Positions 61,840-63,088 of a DNA stretch of 63,088 nt are shown piece by piece; the stretch's first letter is position 1; each line of letters opens with the position of its first letter. Origin of the DNA: CAMNAO01 sp045605145 (GTDB taxonomy: Bacteria > Bacillota > Clostridia > Oscillospirales > Oscillospiraceae); contig JAZUPH010000016.1 in the NCBI GenBank assembly GCA_045605145.1, positions 1 through 63,088 of the forward strand. Reading direction: 5' to 3'. The notes beneath the pieces were generated by a model. That model was not told where the DNA came from. It saw nothing but the letters and a program-made list of their open reading frames with translations, and made no database searches. The position numbers and the translations under genes were made by a program.

Positions 61840-61867
61840 ATTATACTAAATCAAACAAGATTTTCAA
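61840..61867 (-). promoter_or_regulatory. Promoter of the LCP gene
   Basis: Minus-strand TTGAAA (61862-61867), 16-bp spacer, TATAAT (61840-61845). Confidence 0.75.
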
Positions 61868-61926
61868 CACCCCAGAGTAAATTGGCGAAATTTAGTTTCT
61901 GCACTGACAAAATCACTGTGCAAAGC

Positions 61927-61960
61927 AAAAAAAAGAGAGCAAGTCGATGACCTGCTCTCT
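61927..61960 (-). terminator. Terminator of the tRNA operon
   Basis: An 8-bp stem AGAGAGCA / TGCTCTCT with an 11-nt loop, followed on the minus strand by TTTTTTT. It lies eight bases after the tRNA-Cys CCA end. Confidence 0.88.
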
Positions 61961-61967
61961 AATCATT

Positions 61968-62041
<74 letters not shown>

Positions 62042-62054
62042 AAAGATAAAAAAA

Positions 62055-62130
62055 TGGAGCGGACGACGAGGCTCGAACTCGCTACCTCCACCTTGGCAAG
62101 GTGGCGCTCTACCAGATGAGCTACGCCCGC
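62055..62130 (-). tRNA. tRNA-Gly (GCC)
   Basis: 76 nt with encoded CCA. Acceptor GCGGGCG / CGTCCGC (one G-T pair), discriminator U. Anticodon stem CCACC / GGTGG closes TTGCCAA, giving anticodon GCC. Middle gene of the tRNA operon, 13 bp from tRNA-Cys. Confidence 0.95.
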
Positions 62131-62146
62131 TTATTCATTTTCTCCA

Positions 62147-62222
<76 letters not shown>

Positions 62223-62262
62223 GTAGAAATACAGCAATAGTAACCAATAACACTGTTCCAGT

Positions 62263-62291
62263 ATTATATAATAGGGAATCGATTTGGGCAA
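62263..62291 (-). promoter_or_regulatory. Promoter of the tRNA-Phe/Gly/Cys operon
   Basis: Minus-strand TTGCCC (62286-62291), 17-bp spacer, TATAAT (62263-62268), about 40 bp upstream of the tRNA-Phe 5' end. Confidence 0.8.
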
Positions 62292-62299
62292 GATTAAAA

Positions 62300-62530
62300 A
62301 CGGCATTTCTGATTTGATACTGAAGATAGAAAAGTGAAGAATTCGAAGCTCGGCTTCTCGGGAGTGTAGAAAAAATCTGGTGTCCGAATTAAAATCGCCT
62401 ACCATCTAGATAGTTTTATAGCTACATGGCGGTGGTAAAGGAAACACATTTTGAGTCCGATACGCCGCCCAACGCGGAGCAATAATCCTGAGCATTATCT
62501 TATGGCGTGTAGAACGCCTTTTGATTTTTC
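62300..62530. other. Intergenic stretch without supported gene
   Basis: No ORF here is convincing. It holds small inverted repeats: GAAGC / GCTTC near 62346, CCGC / GCGG near 62466, and GGCGT / ACGCC (62504-62518) followed by TTTTGATTTTT. The last may be a weak plus-strand terminator. Base composition becomes more A/T rich than in the core genes. Confidence 0.4.
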
Positions 62531-62559
62531 TTGATTATTCGTAACGAATAGCGTATAAT
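62531..62559 (+). promoter_or_regulatory. Promoter with embedded 15-bp palindromic operator
   Basis: TTGATT (62531-62536), 17-bp spacer, TATAAT (62554-62559). The perfect palindrome TATTCGTAACGAATA (62536-62550) fills most of the spacer, so a bound protein would block RNA polymerase. Autoregulation by the product of this gene or a neighbour outside the window is likely. Confidence 0.75.
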
Positions 62560-62578
62560 ATTATCAAGAGGTGAGACT

Positions 62579-63088
62579 ATGGAAAAACGAATTGGCAATG
62601 TCATTATTCAAACACCAGGGGGGACTGCGAGTAAGAATTCCAGTACTTATAAGGTGTCTCTGCCCTCTGCATGGATTAAGGAAATGGGTATTACGGACAG
62701 CGATAGACAGATCGAACTGACCTTTGATGGAACCGTCATAACGATTTCTAAAAAGCTCTCACTGGATGAGTTTATCAGCTCCAGCAGAAGTGAGGGGCAT
62801 AAAATATATCTGCTTTCTTACTATGATGATCAGACCCTCTGTTCTAAAATTGCGGCAGATTACACGGATCAAACAATATGCTTTGAAAATTATACGAATA
62901 ATTTCCTGCGCACGGCTTTTGGTAACAACCCGGCTCCCACTTGGGAGGAATTTCAGGCATTCCTGGAAGAACGCTGCATTCCCAGATCCCGTGCCGGTTT
63001 GCGGGAATACCTGGAAGCGATTGGCGTAGAGAAATACGAACCTTTGGACATTATCTACAAGACAAAGGGGCGTATGGCAGAAGATGAA
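62579..63088 (+). CDS. AbrB-like N-terminal protein, 3' end outside window
   Basis: Open to the window end: 170 codons seen, no stop. AAGAGGTGAG lies upstream of the ATG. Residues 1-60 resemble an AbrB/SpoVT/MazE-type DNA-binding strand set (NSSTYKVSLPSAWIKEMGI, ELTFDGTVITISKK). Residues ~75-110 are unassigned. The rest (PTWEEFQAFLEERCIPRSRAGLREYLEAIGVEKYEPLDIIYKTKGRMAEDE) resembles a block that I recall, unverified, from Clostridia proteins next to HipA-type kinases. A toxin-antitoxin-like or mobile-element regulator is a fair guess. It reads away from the tRNA operon and is A/T richer than the core genes. Confidence 0.8.
   Translation, partial: MEKRIGNVIIQTPGGTASKNSSTYKVSLPSAWIKEMGITDSDRQIELTFDGTVITISKKLSLDEFISSSRSEGHKIYLLSYYDDQTLCSKIAADYTDQTICFENYTNNFLRTAFGNNPAPTWEEFQAFLEERCIPRSRAGLREYLEAIGVEKYEPLDIIYKTKGRMAEDE

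Noticed and set aside
62766..63029. 87-codon plus-strand frame within the AbrB-like gene
   Set aside because: It lies in a second frame of a convincing gene with promoter and ribosome site.

Overview
The window looks like chromosome of a Gram-positive anaerobe of the class Clostridia, most likely an Oscillospiraceae/Ruminococcaceae-type gut bacterium. This rests on strong AGGAGG-type ribosome binding sites, consensus sigma-A promoters, a T-box leader, a lipoteichoic-acid-synthase-like protein, LCP, CarD, DUF1836, DegV and Se/S-carrier-like (DUF3343) proteins, roughly balanced base composition, and no outer-membrane genes. The assignment is inference; no rRNA gene is present to anchor it. I see no insertion sequence, CRISPR array or intact prophage.

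Layout. 1-16 kb is mostly housekeeping: tRNA-Pro; a membrane protein plus alanine racemase; a small anchored protein with an Asp-Cys repeat; a tyrosine-type T-box leader driving an AMP-forming acyl-CoA ligase; a lipid kinase, a CYTH protein, a DUF2461 protein and an EF-G-like GTPase; the metK-rlmB operon ending in a P-type-ATPase-like protein that lacks the catalytic motif; and a rhomboid-like protein without a catalytic serine. 16-24 kb (minus strand) holds two envelope/RNA-modification operons: an FHA-FtsW fusion with a class B PBP, then an LTA-synthase-like protein with tcdA and mnmA. 23.8-27.5 kb is a heterodimeric ABC exporter.

27.8-47.5 kb is the accessory part and the most interesting. 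It contains two paralogous proteins related to the neutral/alkaline ceramidase N-terminal family, three metallo-beta-lactamase-fold hydrolases, an aldose-1-epimerase-like protein, a complete oligopeptide-type ABC importer (oppABCDF) and a sugar-type ABC importer with a degenerate ATPase. That importer is co-directional with a membrane-less histidine kinase and an AraC-type response regulator. Three separate transcription units on both strands start from promoters with identical geometry: TCCACAA, 18 bp, -35, 17 bp, -10. This ties the scattered hydrolase genes into one putative regulon. I infer an uptake-and-hydrolysis system for an unidentified amide- or sugar-containing compound. The hydrolases lack residues expected of true ceramidases, so the substrate is open.

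47.7-61.8 kb returns to core functions: DUF1836, DegV, a cysteine-desulfurase-like enzyme with a Se/S carrier, ispD-ispF, CarD, a large TPR/zinc-ribbon protein, an OmpR-type two-component system with a ComEA-like protein, a D,D-carboxypeptidase and an LCP ligase. A tRNA-Phe/Gly/Cys operon follows. The last 0.5 kb carries the 5' part of an AbrB-like gene whose promoter contains a perfect 15-bp palindrome; this may be the edge of a transferred segment.
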